A DNA stretch of 64,000 bases from JAKZVK01 sp965248255 (GTDB taxonomy: Bacteria > Acidobacteriota > Terriglobia > Bryobacterales > UBA6623), in contig CBDFIW010000001.1 in assembly GCA_965248255.1 (NCBI GenBank), positions 434,001-498,000 of the forward strand, given 5' to 3'. Shown one piece after another: positions 27,674 through 36,666 of the stretch. The translations under genes were made by a program, and so were the position numbers. The notes beneath the pieces are model-generated. The model saw only the letters and a list, made by a program, of their open reading frames with translations. It ran no database searches and was not told the origin of the DNA. Each line of letters opens with the position of its first letter. Positions within the stretch are counted from its first letter, which is position 1.

Positions 27674-28501
27674 GGCGTGTTAACACTAACGTAGGGTATC
27701 GAAACGTAGAGCCTCGACGATGAGGGCGAAGTGGAGGAAGGCGAGGAACATGACGTCGAGCTTGTCGAAGCGGGAGAAGATGCGGCGGAATCCCTTGAGC
27801 CGTCGGAAGAGTCTCTCGATCTCGTTGCGGCGGCGATAGAGCGCTCGGTCGTATTCCCACGGCTCCAGGCGGGTGCGCCGGGGCGGCACGACGGGAATCC
27901 ATCCGAAATCCAAAGCCAGTTGGCGTGTCTGATCGTCCTCATAGGCGCCGTCCATCAGCAGCGGCAGCGGCTCGGGCAGTGGCCCCAGACCACCGAGCAA
28001 GTTCGCGGCCCTGCTGGGCGTCGTGCGCTTGGCCGGGCGAGAGAGCGAAGGTTATCGCCGTTCGAGCATTTGCGGCAACCGTATGAATCTTGGTGGTCCA
28101 TCCGCCGCGGGATTTGCCGATCGCTTGCGGACCGTTTTTTTAACGCGCCCGTGCCGTCGGGATGAACCTTCACGATGGTCGAGTCCATTGACACGGCTTC
28201 GATTCGGATGCGGACCAGCTGCTCGCGCTGCAGTTTCTCGAAGACGGCGTCGAGCACGCCGTTCTTCGACCAGCGGTTCATGCGGGTATAAATGGTGTGC
28301 CAGTTACCGAAGCGTTTAGGCAAGCCGCGCCATTTGCAGCCCTGCTCGGCGACATACAACATGGCGTTCAAAACCGTGAGGTTCGGCAGGCTCACATTGC
28401 CGCGCTGGCGGGGCAGGACCGGCTCGATGCGGCGGTATTGCTGCTCGGTGATCTCCATACCTCCGAGTATAGCAGCTTTTGCGACTTAGTGTTAACACGC
28501 C
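27674..28501 (-). mobile_element. IS5-type element, copy 1
   Basis: 828 bp, terminal repeats GGCGTGTTAACACTAA, 4-bp duplication CTAG (27670-27673 and 28502-28505). It sits in the CTAG created at the right end of IS630-B copy 2. Other copies: 40880-41707 and 57310-58137. Confidence 0.9.
27686..28458 (-). pseudogene. IS5-type transposase, copy 1, frame-damaged
   Basis: Same two-frame transposase as the other copies, but the slippery A-run has 7 instead of 8 A (T7 ending at 28141 on the plus strand) and there is one extra base near 28000. The minus-1 frameshift that normally joins the halves would no longer restore the frame. N-terminal half MEITEQQYRRIEPVLPRQRG and C-terminal half with YRRRNEIERLFRRLKGFRRI remain recognisable. 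Both differences are in homopolymers, so consensus error is possible. Confidence 0.75.
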
Positions 28502-28553
28502 CTAGCCTCAGACAACGGATTCTCGGCTGTCTGTCGAACTTGCTTGCGCGAAA

Positions 28554-30101
28554 CTATCGTTCGAGCAACCACGCAACCGCGTTTTTCATCAGTCGCTGAA
28601 ACATCGGGTGCTCCATTGCCTCCCGCGTATGCCCCGGCGCCAAGTGAACCAGCCTCCCCTGGCCCGGTTTGTAAGCCCAGCCGGCTGCCGCTTCCCGCTT
28701 GCCGTCGTCAGAGCGGCTCCGAAGGAACACGTGCACCTTCCCCTCGTCGTAAGGTGGGGTATGCTGCTCGTCGGCAACGGAGAAGTCCTCAACCCCTTCC
28801 GCGATCGGGTGCTCCCGATCCACCACCATCACCCGGAAACGTTCGAGGGGCCCATGGCCGATGTAACGTCCGCCGACAAGGTTCAGGTACGGGCCGTTCT
28901 CTGGATACAGTCCCATCGAGTTGTGCAGGTTTAAGAAGCCGCCGCCCTGTTCGACGAAATCAACAACAGCCTTTTCCTGCTCGGGCGTCATCCAAATCTT
29001 GTATTTCTTGCCGTGCTCAATACCGTCAGGCCAAAGCATGCCGTCCTTGAGGATAACGAGCAGCTGTACCCGCCCGAGGTTGTCGGTCGAGAGTGCTCGT
29101 GTATCGAACGTGAAGTGTGGAATCACTCCGGTCGACTTGAACACTTTGCGCAACCCGATTTCGATGTGTTCCGGCTCGTGATACCTGTCGGCGATGAGCA
29201 CGAGCGCATGCGCGCCGGTATCGCCCCGGCGGGGTGCCCGCCCATCGAACGGTGTCGCGGGTACCGTTAGTTCCCTGTAAACATGCTTCACATCCTCTTC
29301 GCGCGGGTTGTCGTAAGGAATCCAGACCAGATACTCGCCCGGAAATCGAACCGTAGGAAGTATCTTCTCCGGCTGCCAGCCCATCGCAAGCCCGTGAGCA
29401 ACCTGCCGGCGCAATTCGACCAAGTACCAGCGCAGCCGCGCCAGAACATGACCGTCCCCCCACGACCCGGAACCCGGTACCACGCGCCCGGGGCCAAGGC
29501 CCTCGAGCTGACGGATCGCATCCACCCAACGCGCTGAGTCGCTTTCCTCCAACACCGCGCGCGGTCCGTTCACTGCAACCGGCCCCGCGAATATCACGTT
29601 TCTGTTTGGCAGATGTAGAGCCGCTGCGCCCTCCGCCGCCGTGCGATCCAACGGGATGTAATCCACCGGAACCGACCCGTCCACAATCCGCTCAGCCTCG
29701 CCGTAAACCCGCAACTGCGCCGGCGACAGATGACTCGAACGCACCACGAGAGACTTCGCTATCCCGCGCGAAACGACGATTCCCTCGATGCCCGACTCGA
29801 GAGCTGACTCGACGACCTCCTCGTCCCCCTCTCGATAGCGCGTGAGCACAAGCCGATTGGCGGCTTTACCGCTCACTTTGCGTACTGCAGCGAGATAGTC
29901 CTCGAAGCCAACGCCACGAGGGAGATCCACCAGCACAACCGAATCACGCAACTCGATCCAGCCCGAATTCGCCGAGCCGTGTGCGTGTGCAAAACCGACG
30001 GCGTGAACTCCTGGCGCGATCTCCTCGTGATGGGGTAGTAGTGAGGCCGCGGCCAGCGTGACGGTCGCGACAAGCGGAGACAGCAGGAAGCGTTTCATCA
30101 T
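28554..30101 (-). CDS. Exported fusion of a degenerate metallo-beta-lactamase fold and a ThuA domain
   Basis: 515 residues from ATG 30101 (the frame is open further upstream). Signal peptide MKRFLLSPLVATVTLAAASL. Residues about 25-240 have the metallo-beta-lactamase layout (VHAVGFAHAHGSANSGWIEL, VVLVDLPRGVGFEDYLAAVR, NRLVLTRYREGDEEVVESAL, GRVVPGSG) but lack HxHxDH: the site reads TRYREGDEE, so zinc hydrolysis is unlikely. Residues about 290-515 form a ThuA (trehalose-utilisation) domain: ALVLIADRYHEPEHIEIGL, FDTRALSTDNLGRVQLLVIL, GGGFLNLHNSM, HPIAEGVEDFSVADEQ, GRLVHLAPGHTREAMEHPMF. ThuA-like domains are common in sugar-degradation loci and have a class I amidotransferase-like fold; the function here is unknown. 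Confidence 0.8.
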   Translation of the reverse strand: MMKRFLLSPLVATVTLAAASLLPHHEEIAPGVHAVGFAHAHGSANSGWIELRDSVVLVDLPRGVGFEDYLAAVRKVSGKAANRLVLTRYREGDEEVVESALESGIEGIVVSRGIAKSLVVRSSHLSPAQLRVYGEAERIVDGSVPVDYIPLDRTAAEGAAALHLPNRNVIFAGPVAVNGPRAVLEESDSARWVDAIRQLEGLGPGRVVPGSGSWGDGHVLARLRWYLVELRRQVAHGLAMGWQPEKILPTVRFPGEYLVWIPYDNPREEDVKHVYRELTVPATPFDGRAPRRGDTGAHALVLIADRYHEPEHIEIGLRKVFKSTGVIPHFTFDTRALSTDNLGRVQLLVILKDGMLWPDGIEHGKKYKIWMTPEQEKAVVDFVEQGGGFLNLHNSMGLYPENGPYLNLVGGRYIGHGPLERFRVMVVDREHPIAEGVEDFSVADEQHTPPYDEGKVHVFLRSRSDDGKREAAAGWAYKPGQGRLVHLAPGHTREAMEHPMFQRLMKNAVAWLLER

Positions 30102-30480
30102 GGGTACCGCTATCGTACCCGAGCCCAGCCCCAACTGAGTACTACCCGGCGACGTGAAGGTCCAAGCCTGAGTGTTGCCTGGCGCGCGAAAACGAGGTGG
30201 CCGCTGGGCGCATCGTCCGCGTCGGCGCCATTTTCCATGAGCACCTTCCGCTTGCCCCCTGGGCGTGAGAGAATCGCATTGTTGGTGGGCAGCCTTTTCT
30301 CGCCAGCTATGTTTCAAGGTAGAATCGGACCGGCAGATCGGCACGATAATCGGCCATTCCATCCGAGGATCGATCCGCCTTCTTGGCGGGCCTAGACACA
30401 AACTTGAGGGGTCCGAGCCGCAGCCCCTGCTTCGGCCGATCTGCTTGGAACCTACTGCCGTGGTTCACCTGAGCGATTGA
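30102..30480. other. Spacer before the catabolic operon
   Basis: No convincing gene. It must contain the promoter of the plus-strand operon starting at 30481 and that of the ThuA gene. I find no clear sigma-70 boxes or operator palindromes by eye. Confidence 0.5.
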
Positions 30481-31632
30481 ATGAAGATTACCCAGATCAG
30501 CACGTACCCCGTGGACTTTCCCCAGGAACCGACTTGGGCCTACTCGAAAGGGTGGGTCACGTCGGCACCTGTGTTGCTGATCGAGATAGATACGGATGAA
30601 GGTGTGAGTGGACTTGGTGAGGCGTACGGTCCGCCCAGGGCCGTCCAGGCACTGATCCGGGACTTCTGCGAGCCGAGCGTGCTCGGCGCCGATCCCTTCA
30701 AAACGGAAGAACTATGGGGACGATTGGTTCACCACGCACGGGATTTTGGAACTCCGGGACCGGCGATGGCCGCAGTTTCCGCCATCGATATTGCGTGCTG
30801 GGACATCAAGGGCAAAGCGCTCGGAGTACCTGTGTGCACGCTGCTGGGCGGAGCGGTCCAGTCTGAACTCAATTGCTATGCCTCCGGCTTACGCTATCTG
30901 CGGGACGCTGACGGCGCAGACGGTTTCGCAGATCCCGTACCCATGGCGGAGCGATTCGTCGAAGAGGGATTCGGGTCGATCAAGATGTCAGTGGGGCTAC
31001 TCGACCTTCGGGACGACCTCGAACGGGTTCGTCGCGTAAAGGAATCCCTGCCGCCCGGCGTCGGTTTGATGGTCGATGCGAATCACGCCTACACTTCGCG
31101 GGTAGCCAAGGAGTTTGGAGCGGAAATGGAAGATCTCGGCATTGCGTGGTTTGAGGACGCCTTACCCCCCGACGATCTTCCCGGCTATGAGTCGCTTCGC
31201 GAAGCAGTCGGCTTACCTCTAGCTGGAGGCGAATTATTGCTCGGCAGGACCGGATTCCGAGACGTCCTAACAAGGCGGGTCTTCGATGTTGTGATCCCGG
31301 AAACCGGTCTCGCCGGTGGTCTCACCGAGTGCAAGAAGATCGCCGATCTTGCTTGGACCTTTGGGGTCGAATGTACGCCCCACGGATATGCCAGCGTAGT
31401 AGGAACCGCCGCGGCGATCCATCTGGCTGCCAGCCTTCCTCCTCAACCCCCTTCAGAGAGTGCAAAGCCCTTGCCCTTTGAGTGGGCCCCCGAGCCGTTC
31501 AGCCGTCTCGGGGGACTTGCCGCCGATGGCTTCGACTTCGACCACGGTAAGATACGAGTCCCTCTGGACCGGCCTGGGCTGGGTGTAGAGCTTGATCGAG
31601 CCGCCCTGAAAAAGCGTCTCATGACCTCGTAG
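30481..31632 (+). CDS. Mandelate racemase/muconate lactonizing-type enolase-superfamily enzyme
   Basis: 383 residues. N-terminal capping domain (MKITQISTYPVDFPQEPTWA to PGPAMAAVSAIDIACWDIKG) and a barrel with metal ligands: Asp in GLMVDANHAYT, Glu in IAWFEDALPPDDLPGY, Glu in PLAGGELLLGRTGFRD. The second-strand catalytic segment is GFGSIKMSVG. The His of the MR-type His-Asp dyad is in VECTPHGYASVVG; the Asp position reads Glu (VIPETGLAGG). Such enzymes dehydrate or epimerise acid sugars and related carboxylates. The substrate is unknown. First gene of a tight operon; the next gene begins 4 bases after the stop. Confidence 0.88.
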   Translation: MKITQISTYPVDFPQEPTWAYSKGWVTSAPVLLIEIDTDEGVSGLGEAYGPPRAVQALIRDFCEPSVLGADPFKTEELWGRLVHHARDFGTPGPAMAAVSAIDIACWDIKGKALGVPVCTLLGGAVQSELNCYASGLRYLRDADGADGFADPVPMAERFVEEGFGSIKMSVGLLDLRDDLERVRRVKESLPPGVGLMVDANHAYTSRVAKEFGAEMEDLGIAWFEDALPPDDLPGYESLREAVGLPLAGGELLLGRTGFRDVLTRRVFDVVIPETGLAGGLTECKKIADLAWTFGVECTPHGYASVVGTAAAIHLAASLPPQPPSESAKPLPFEWAPEPFSRLGGLAADGFDFDHGKIRVPLDRPGLGVELDRAALKKRLMTS

Positions 31633-31636
31633 TTCA

Positions 31637-32467
31637 ATGAGCGACGGCATTCTTTCCGGGCGAGTGGCGATCGTTACCGGCGGCGCGAGTGGGCTCGGTC
31701 GCGCCATCGCCCTACGCCTGGCTCGTGAAGGCGCCAACGTTTCGATCATGTCGCTGAGTGAGCAACGAGTTCGGAGACACGTGACAGAGCTCAAATACTT
31801 CGCCGACGAGAGCGAGATTGAAAAGACCCGGCAGGAGATAGAAGAACTGGGCGTGGGCTGCCGCGGTTTCGACGGCGACGTCAGTATTGGAAAGGACGTC
31901 GAGCAGCTGATTCAATCCACGCACGATGCGTTCGGCCGGGTGGACATCCTTGTCAACAACGCGGCCACGAACTGCGTCCACACGGTGCTCAGACATGACG
32001 ACGAAGCTTGGAAGAGAGTCATCGATGTGAATCTGTACGGAGTATACCGGTGCACACGGGAAGTGCTTCCACACATGCTGCGCGGGGGGTGGGGGCGAAT
32101 TATCTCCATCGCCTCGACCAACGCCCACGTGGGCACTCCGGAGTACAGCGCCTACGCTGCGTCGAAGCACGGCTTGTTGGGGTTCAACCGGTCGCTCGCA
32201 CTTGAGGTTGCCGATCAGGGCATTACCGCCAACACGATCAGCCCGGGCATCATCGAGACTCCCTCCGCTGAGATGCACCTAACGAAGTGGGCCGAGCGTG
32301 AGGGGATTACGCCGCATGAGATGCGGCGGCGGTGGAAGGAAAACTATCCGCAGAATAGGTTTGTCCAACCGGAAGAGGTCGCCGAGATGGTCTGCTATCT
32401 CTGTCGGGAAGAGGCCCGCGCGATCAACGGCGAGGACATCGCCATCACGACGGGCGCATCGTTCTGA
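31637..32467 (+). CDS. Short-chain dehydrogenase/reductase
   Basis: 276 residues, classical SDR. Cofactor motif VAIVTGGASGLGRAIALRLA, DILVNNAATN, catalytic Ser in SIASTNAHVGTPEYSAYAAS, and Tyr-x3-Lys in YAASKHG; C-terminal GEDIAITTGASF. A short insertion (residues 37-60, RVRRHVTELKYFADESEIEK) follows the second strand. NAD(P)-dependent alcohol/ketone interconversion, presumably on the pathway intermediate of this operon. It lies 4 bases after the enolase-superfamily gene and 12 bases before a second SDR. Confidence 0.9.
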   Translation: MSDGILSGRVAIVTGGASGLGRAIALRLAREGANVSIMSLSEQRVRRHVTELKYFADESEIEKTRQEIEELGVGCRGFDGDVSIGKDVEQLIQSTHDAFGRVDILVNNAATNCVHTVLRHDDEAWKRVIDVNLYGVYRCTREVLPHMLRGGWGRIISIASTNAHVGTPEYSAYAASKHGLLGFNRSLALEVADQGITANTISPGIIETPSAEMHLTKWAEREGITPHEMRRRWKENYPQNRFVQPEEVAEMVCYLCREEARAINGEDIAITTGASF

Positions 32468-32479
32468 GGGCAGTCTGAT

Positions 32480-33261
32480 ATGGATCTGGGACTCGAAGGT
32501 CGGCGGGCGATCGTAACAGGCGGGAGCAAGGGCATTGGGAAGGCCATTGCCTATGAGCTCGCCAGCGAGGGCGCTCACGTTGCCATTTGCGCGCGTGGAG
32601 CGGACGCGCTGAAGGCCACTGCCAACGAGTTGCGGGAGAAACGCGGCGCAAGGTTTTCGCGTTGCCCGCTGACGTGACGGATCGAAGCAGTGTTCAATGG
32701 TTTGTTGAGGGGGCGGCCAGCGAGTTTGGCGGTCTGGATATCCTCGTTAATAACGCGGGCAGTCCGTTACCAGGAACTTTCGAACAAGTCGAGGAAGAGC
32801 GTTGGAAGGCGGACCTCGACGTCAAACTCTTTGCCGCGATGCATTGCGTGCGTGCGGCGCTGCCACATCTGAAGGCGAGCGACCAGGCACGGATCATCAA
32901 CATCAACTCGATCGTTGGCCGGCAGTCGGCTCCGGAGTACATCGCGAATAGCACCGATCGTGCAGCCTGCATAGCTTTCAACAAGGTACTCTCCGACAAT
33001 CTCGCCCAGTACGGAATACTGGTAAACAGCGTGAATCCGGGCAATGTCAAGAGCGAAGCCTGGGGCAGCAGTCTGGAATACTTCGCCCCGGACAAGGAGC
33101 TGGAACAGTACTATCAGCAAGTCGCCGCGGACACACCCCTCCGCCGCGTGGCGGAGGCCCAGGAGATCGCGGCGGTCGTGGCGTTCCTCGCCGGCCAGCG
33201 GGCAAGTTACATCACGGGCGCCTCGATCGATGTGGACGGAGGCCTGGTCCGACACATCTGA
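32480..33261 (+). pseudogene. Second SDR-family protein, frameshifted, non-canonical active site
   Basis: Frame one gives MDLGLEGRRAIVTGGSKGIG and the first 60 residues; after an A3 run (32639-32641) the frame changes and continues KVFALPADVTDRSSVQWFVE through DILVNNAGSPLPGTF to the stop at 33261. One missing base explains the break; joined length about 260. The active-site region reads NINSIVGRQSAPEYIANSTD: the Tyr is present but the Lys three residues on is replaced, as in a divergent SDR subgroup. Even unbroken it may be a different reductase type from its neighbour. Confidence 0.8.
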
Positions 33262-33308
33262 GCCGTCCCTGAGCGGGCCAAAGCGGAAGAGATCCGCGGG
33301 AAGAAAAT

Positions 33309-34107
33309 GTGAATAGCAAGTCCAAGTTGAAGCTGAACGGCCGCTACTACAGGATGTATCCCCCGGAGAAATTTCAGGGGCACGCGGAAGAACCCCTGGC
33401 ACTGGACACTGCTGCCACAGCCTTCCTGGTTGTTGATGTTTACGGCCTGGGTTTCTCACCCGAAGACGACCGCCCGCACGAGTACCCTTCTCTCAGCTCC
33501 ACCGCCAGCGCGGCAAAGGAGAAAGAGATTGTCGTCGATCACATCCGGGCCGGCAATGGATGCCGCTCGCAATGCGGGCCTCCCGATCATCTACCTAAAC
33601 AACTCAGCTCCACGTATCGCGATCAATGAGTCGGAGCTGGCAAAGATCGCCCGCCGATGCTGTGACATGGATTGGGAAGAATGGGGCTCGGAGGATACGG
33701 TCGATCCCCGCGAGTACGTGCGCGGTGATTCGGCGGCACTGAAGTTCTCGAAGGTCATCGAGCCTCAACCCGATGACTACTTCATTCGGAAACACTCCTA
33801 CAGCGGCTTCTTTGAGACCCGCCTCGACAGCCTCCTACGTAACCTGGGAATCAAGACCTTGGTTTGTGTTGGGTTCGCGCTCGACGTTTGCCTGCATTCC
33901 ACCATGGTCGATGCGATGAACTTGAACTATCAGGTTCTGCTGCTCCGCGATTGTACGATGGCGATCGAACTGCCGGGCGATCTCGAGGAGATGGCCTTTA
34001 CCCAGCGTCTGATCCTGCTCACGGAATACTCGATCGGCTTTACGGCTACCTCGGAATCGTTCATTGCTGCCTGCGAGGCCCTGCCCGCGTCAGGACCCAC
34101 GGTGTGA
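33309..34107 (+). pseudogene. Isochorismatase-like cysteine hydrolase, frameshifted
   Basis: Starts at GTG 33309. The catalytic Asp is in TAFLVVDVYGLGF, Lys in YFIRKHSYSGFFETRL, and Cys in VGFALDVCLHSTMVDAM, the triad of this superfamily (amidases, nicotinamidases, isochorismatases). One extra base in a G3 run (33547-33549) separates the Asp half from the Lys/Cys half. Joined, it would be about 265 residues. Its stop overlaps the start of the PhyH gene (TGATG). In this operon an amide or imine hydrolysis step is plausible, but no substrate is evident. Confidence 0.82.
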
Positions 34108-34988
34108 TGGAAGCTCTGAGCCGCGGGCTGTCGCCCGCTCAAAGTTCGCAGTTTCTGCGGAAAGGCTATCTTGTCCTGGAGGGCGTTTTGTCACCGAATG
34201 ATCTTGAGCCCTTCATCGATGAGATCACGGCTGTTCTTGACAAGGAAGCCTGCGAAGCGCAACAACAGGGGCGACTACCTGATCTCTTCGAGGATCAGCC
34301 TTTCGAAACACGTCTGGCCCGAATCATGGACGCGATGGACGACGGCTCACAGATCAAGAGGGCGGTTACGGGCAAGCACCTGAAGACCGCCGGTCTGTTT
34401 GCCATGATCACGCAGAAGGCGATTCTTGACACCGTCGAGTCTGTGATCGGTCCGGAAATCTTGGCGCATCCGCAATACAACGTACAGGCGAAGATGCCTT
34501 TGGAGTTGCGATCTGAGATTCCGTGGCACCAGGACCTGGCGTTCCTCGAGCCTGAAGCCGGGCAAACGTTCATGATGAACTTCTGGATCCCGCTCGTCGA
34601 TGCGACGGTCGACAATGGATGCCTGGAGGTCATCGAGGGAAGTCACTTGGAGGGTTTGAAGGAACACGTTCAAATCGCCGGCTACCCGGACGGTCACATC
34701 GGCATTCGCGAAGAAGATTTGCCGGCAGGGCGGCGAATCGCTTGTCCCGTGTGCCGGGGTGACGTCGTGGTTTTCCAACACAAGACGATTCACCGGTCGT
34801 ATCCCAATCGCACGCCGAGGATTCGCTGGAGTCTTGATATACGATACTGTGACCCCGCCATGCCCACGGGGCGTGATGTGCCGGGCTTGCTGGTGCGCAG
34901 CGAGTCGCATCCGGAAAAGGTTGCTGCCTCACACCTCGAATGGCTGGATCTGATGAAGACGGTTCCCGATCAGCCGTACTTGTGTTGA
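34107..34988 (+). CDS. Phytanoyl-CoA dioxygenase (PhyH)-family Fe(II)/2-oxoglutarate oxygenase
   Basis: 293 residues from ATG 34107. Starts with the family's FLRKGYLVLEGVLSPNDLEP helix. The iron-binding HxD is in PWHQDLAFLE, the distal His in FQHKTIHRSYPN, and the 2-oxoglutarate Arg in NRTPRIRWSLDIRY. A core double-stranded beta-helix segment reads NGCLEVIEGSH. Hydroxylates an unknown small organic acid or acyl compound. Intact, translationally coupled to the gene before it, and 34 bases from the first transporter gene. Confidence 0.88.
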   Translation: MEALSRGLSPAQSSQFLRKGYLVLEGVLSPNDLEPFIDEITAVLDKEACEAQQQGRLPDLFEDQPFETRLARIMDAMDDGSQIKRAVTGKHLKTAGLFAMITQKAILDTVESVIGPEILAHPQYNVQAKMPLELRSEIPWHQDLAFLEPEAGQTFMMNFWIPLVDATVDNGCLEVIEGSHLEGLKEHVQIAGYPDGHIGIREEDLPAGRRIACPVCRGDVVVFQHKTIHRSYPNRTPRIRWSLDIRYCDPAMPTGRDVPGLLVRSESHPEKVAASHLEWLDLMKTVPDQPYLC

Positions 34989-35022
34989 AGGGGACTACGC
35001 GCGCGAGCTACACGGGAGCAGT

Positions 35023-35475
35023 ATGGATCAGTCGCGGCTGTCAACTGGGTTATCGAAGCCATCGCCGGGCTCCTGGCTGCTCTCCTGCACTCTGGCGTGG
35101 GGAGTGTTCGGGGTTTGTAGCTTTTCCGCCAAGATGGCCGCGAATACACTGCCGGGTACGAGTGTGGCCGTCTGGTGGGTCATTGGCTACGTGCCGATCA
35201 CTTTCGCGATCGCCTGGGTCCTCGGCTTCCCACGAGATCTCCGGTCGCGGGCGGCCGCCATCCCGTGCATTGCGGGAGTGGTTGCCCAGATGGCGGCTCT
35301 GTTTTTCTATTGGGCGTTGGCCCGTGGAAAAGCCTCCGTCGTTGTTCCTCTGACCGCGCTCTACCCGGTGGTGACACTTGGGCTCGCCCTGCTGATTCTG
35401 CGAGAGCGCCTCAGCCTTCGGCAGTCCATCGGCGTGGCACTGGCGTTCACCGCAATCCTCCTGTTCAGTCTGTAA
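35023..35475 (+). CDS. EamA-type half transporter 1
   Basis: 150 residues with about five membrane segments (WLLSCTLAWGVFGVCSFSAK; VAVWWVIGYVPITFAIAWVL; AAAIPCIAGVVAQMAALFFY; VVVPLTALYPVVTLGLALLI; RQSIGVALAFTAILLFSL). The end pattern ALYPVVTLGLALLILRERLS is the EamA repeat signature. Normal EamA/DMT carriers have two such repeats; here each repeat is a separate gene, and the next gene is the partner. Probably works as a dimer for uptake or export of the pathway substrate. Confidence 0.85.
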   Translation: MDQSRLSTGLSKPSPGSWLLSCTLAWGVFGVCSFSAKMAANTLPGTSVAVWWVIGYVPITFAIAWVLGFPRDLRSRAAAIPCIAGVVAQMAALFFYWALARGKASVVVPLTALYPVVTLGLALLILRERLSLRQSIGVALAFTAILLFSL

Positions 35476-35575
35476 GCCCATGCAAAGCTGGCTGACGCTT
35501 TCGCTCGTAACGATGCTGCTGTGGGCTTCGTGGTCGATCCTCTCGAAGTTGGGAACCGGGCGGATGTCGACCTTA

Positions 35576-36666
35576 TTGACTCCCGCATAATATAGAGTCA
35601 GTCAAAACAAAGAGAAGACTGTTTCCAGAAGGCCGTGATCAAACGCGGTTTGCGGTACATGCGGCGGAGTGCCTTGCGGGCCCGCTCGTTCAGCTCGCCG
35701 TAGTCTTTCGGACAGACGTTCGGCAACTCGTGCTGCTTCCAGTAAGCCCAGATGTATTCCACCGGATTCAGCTCCGGCGCATAGGGTGGCAAGTACTCGG
35801 TTGCGATGTGGCCTTCGGAGAGTTCGATGAACTCTTGCACCAGGCGGCTACGGTGCGCCGGCAGCCGATCCCAGACGATCAGCAGCGGGCGATCGATATG
35901 ACGTACCAACGCCTTGAGAAAGTCGATCACTTCTTTGCCGATCGCACCGGGATAGAGCCGGAAGTAGAAGTTACGCAGCGTCAGCCCCGCCGAGACGGAA
36001 AGCTTCTCCCAGTTGAAGTTAAACTGCAGCACCGGTGTTTGGCCACGTGGCGCCCAGGTGCGGCAGCGATGCGGCTTCTGACTCAATCCGCTTTCGTCGA
36101 TGAAGACGAGCGTACGGCCTTCGTTTTGGGCTTTTTTTTAATGCGCTTCCAGGTCTTGCGCTTCCAGGTGCGGATCCGCTCTTCGTTGCGCTCGCGCGCC
36201 TTTCCGGCCGGGCGTTGCGGGCTCCAGTCGAGCGCTCGCAGGATCTTCCAGACGTGGCCTGCGTGGTATGCGACCCCGAACTCGTCTCCGATCAGCCGAG
36301 CCACCCGCGGACAGCTCCACAGGGGCGTTGGGAAGCCGTGGGCTTCCGGGCCTTCCAGCAGCAGCGACGTCAGGCGTTCGCGTTGTGCGGCATCGAGGAG
36401 CGGCTTGCGTCCGGCGCGCCCGGCCTGGCGGAGTCCGGCCGCACCCTGCTCGCGGTATTGCCGCCGCCACTCACTGACGGTTTGGCGAGCGACGTTCAGC
36501 CGTCTCGCCGTCTCGGACTGATTGTGGCCTTGGTGGAGCAGCCGCATCGCTTCGAAACGGCGCTTCTCCAGCGCCTTGAAATCCCGCTTCACACCTTTGG
36601 GGTTGCCCATACATATATAGATGCTCCACACTGTCAAAAAGTGTCATAATAATTTGCGGGATTCAA
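35576..36666 (-). mobile_element. IS630-family element A, copy 2
   Basis: 1091 bp, opposite orientation to the operon; TA duplication 35574-35575/36667-36668; target TTAG. A 3-bp in-frame deletion relative to the other copies lies near 35930 (KEQVTDF becomes KEVIDF). Confidence 0.92.
35598..36610 (-). CDS. IS630-family transposase, element A copy 2
   Basis: Two-frame transposase as in copy 1, A8 slippery run preserved (T8 on the plus strand near 36132-36139). Motifs VFIDESGL, LLIVWDRLPAH and ELNPVEYIW intact. One codon shorter after KE in the second frame, plus a few substitutions (Val for Ala in YHAGHVW, Ile for Thr in ARLIGDE). Confidence 0.85.
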
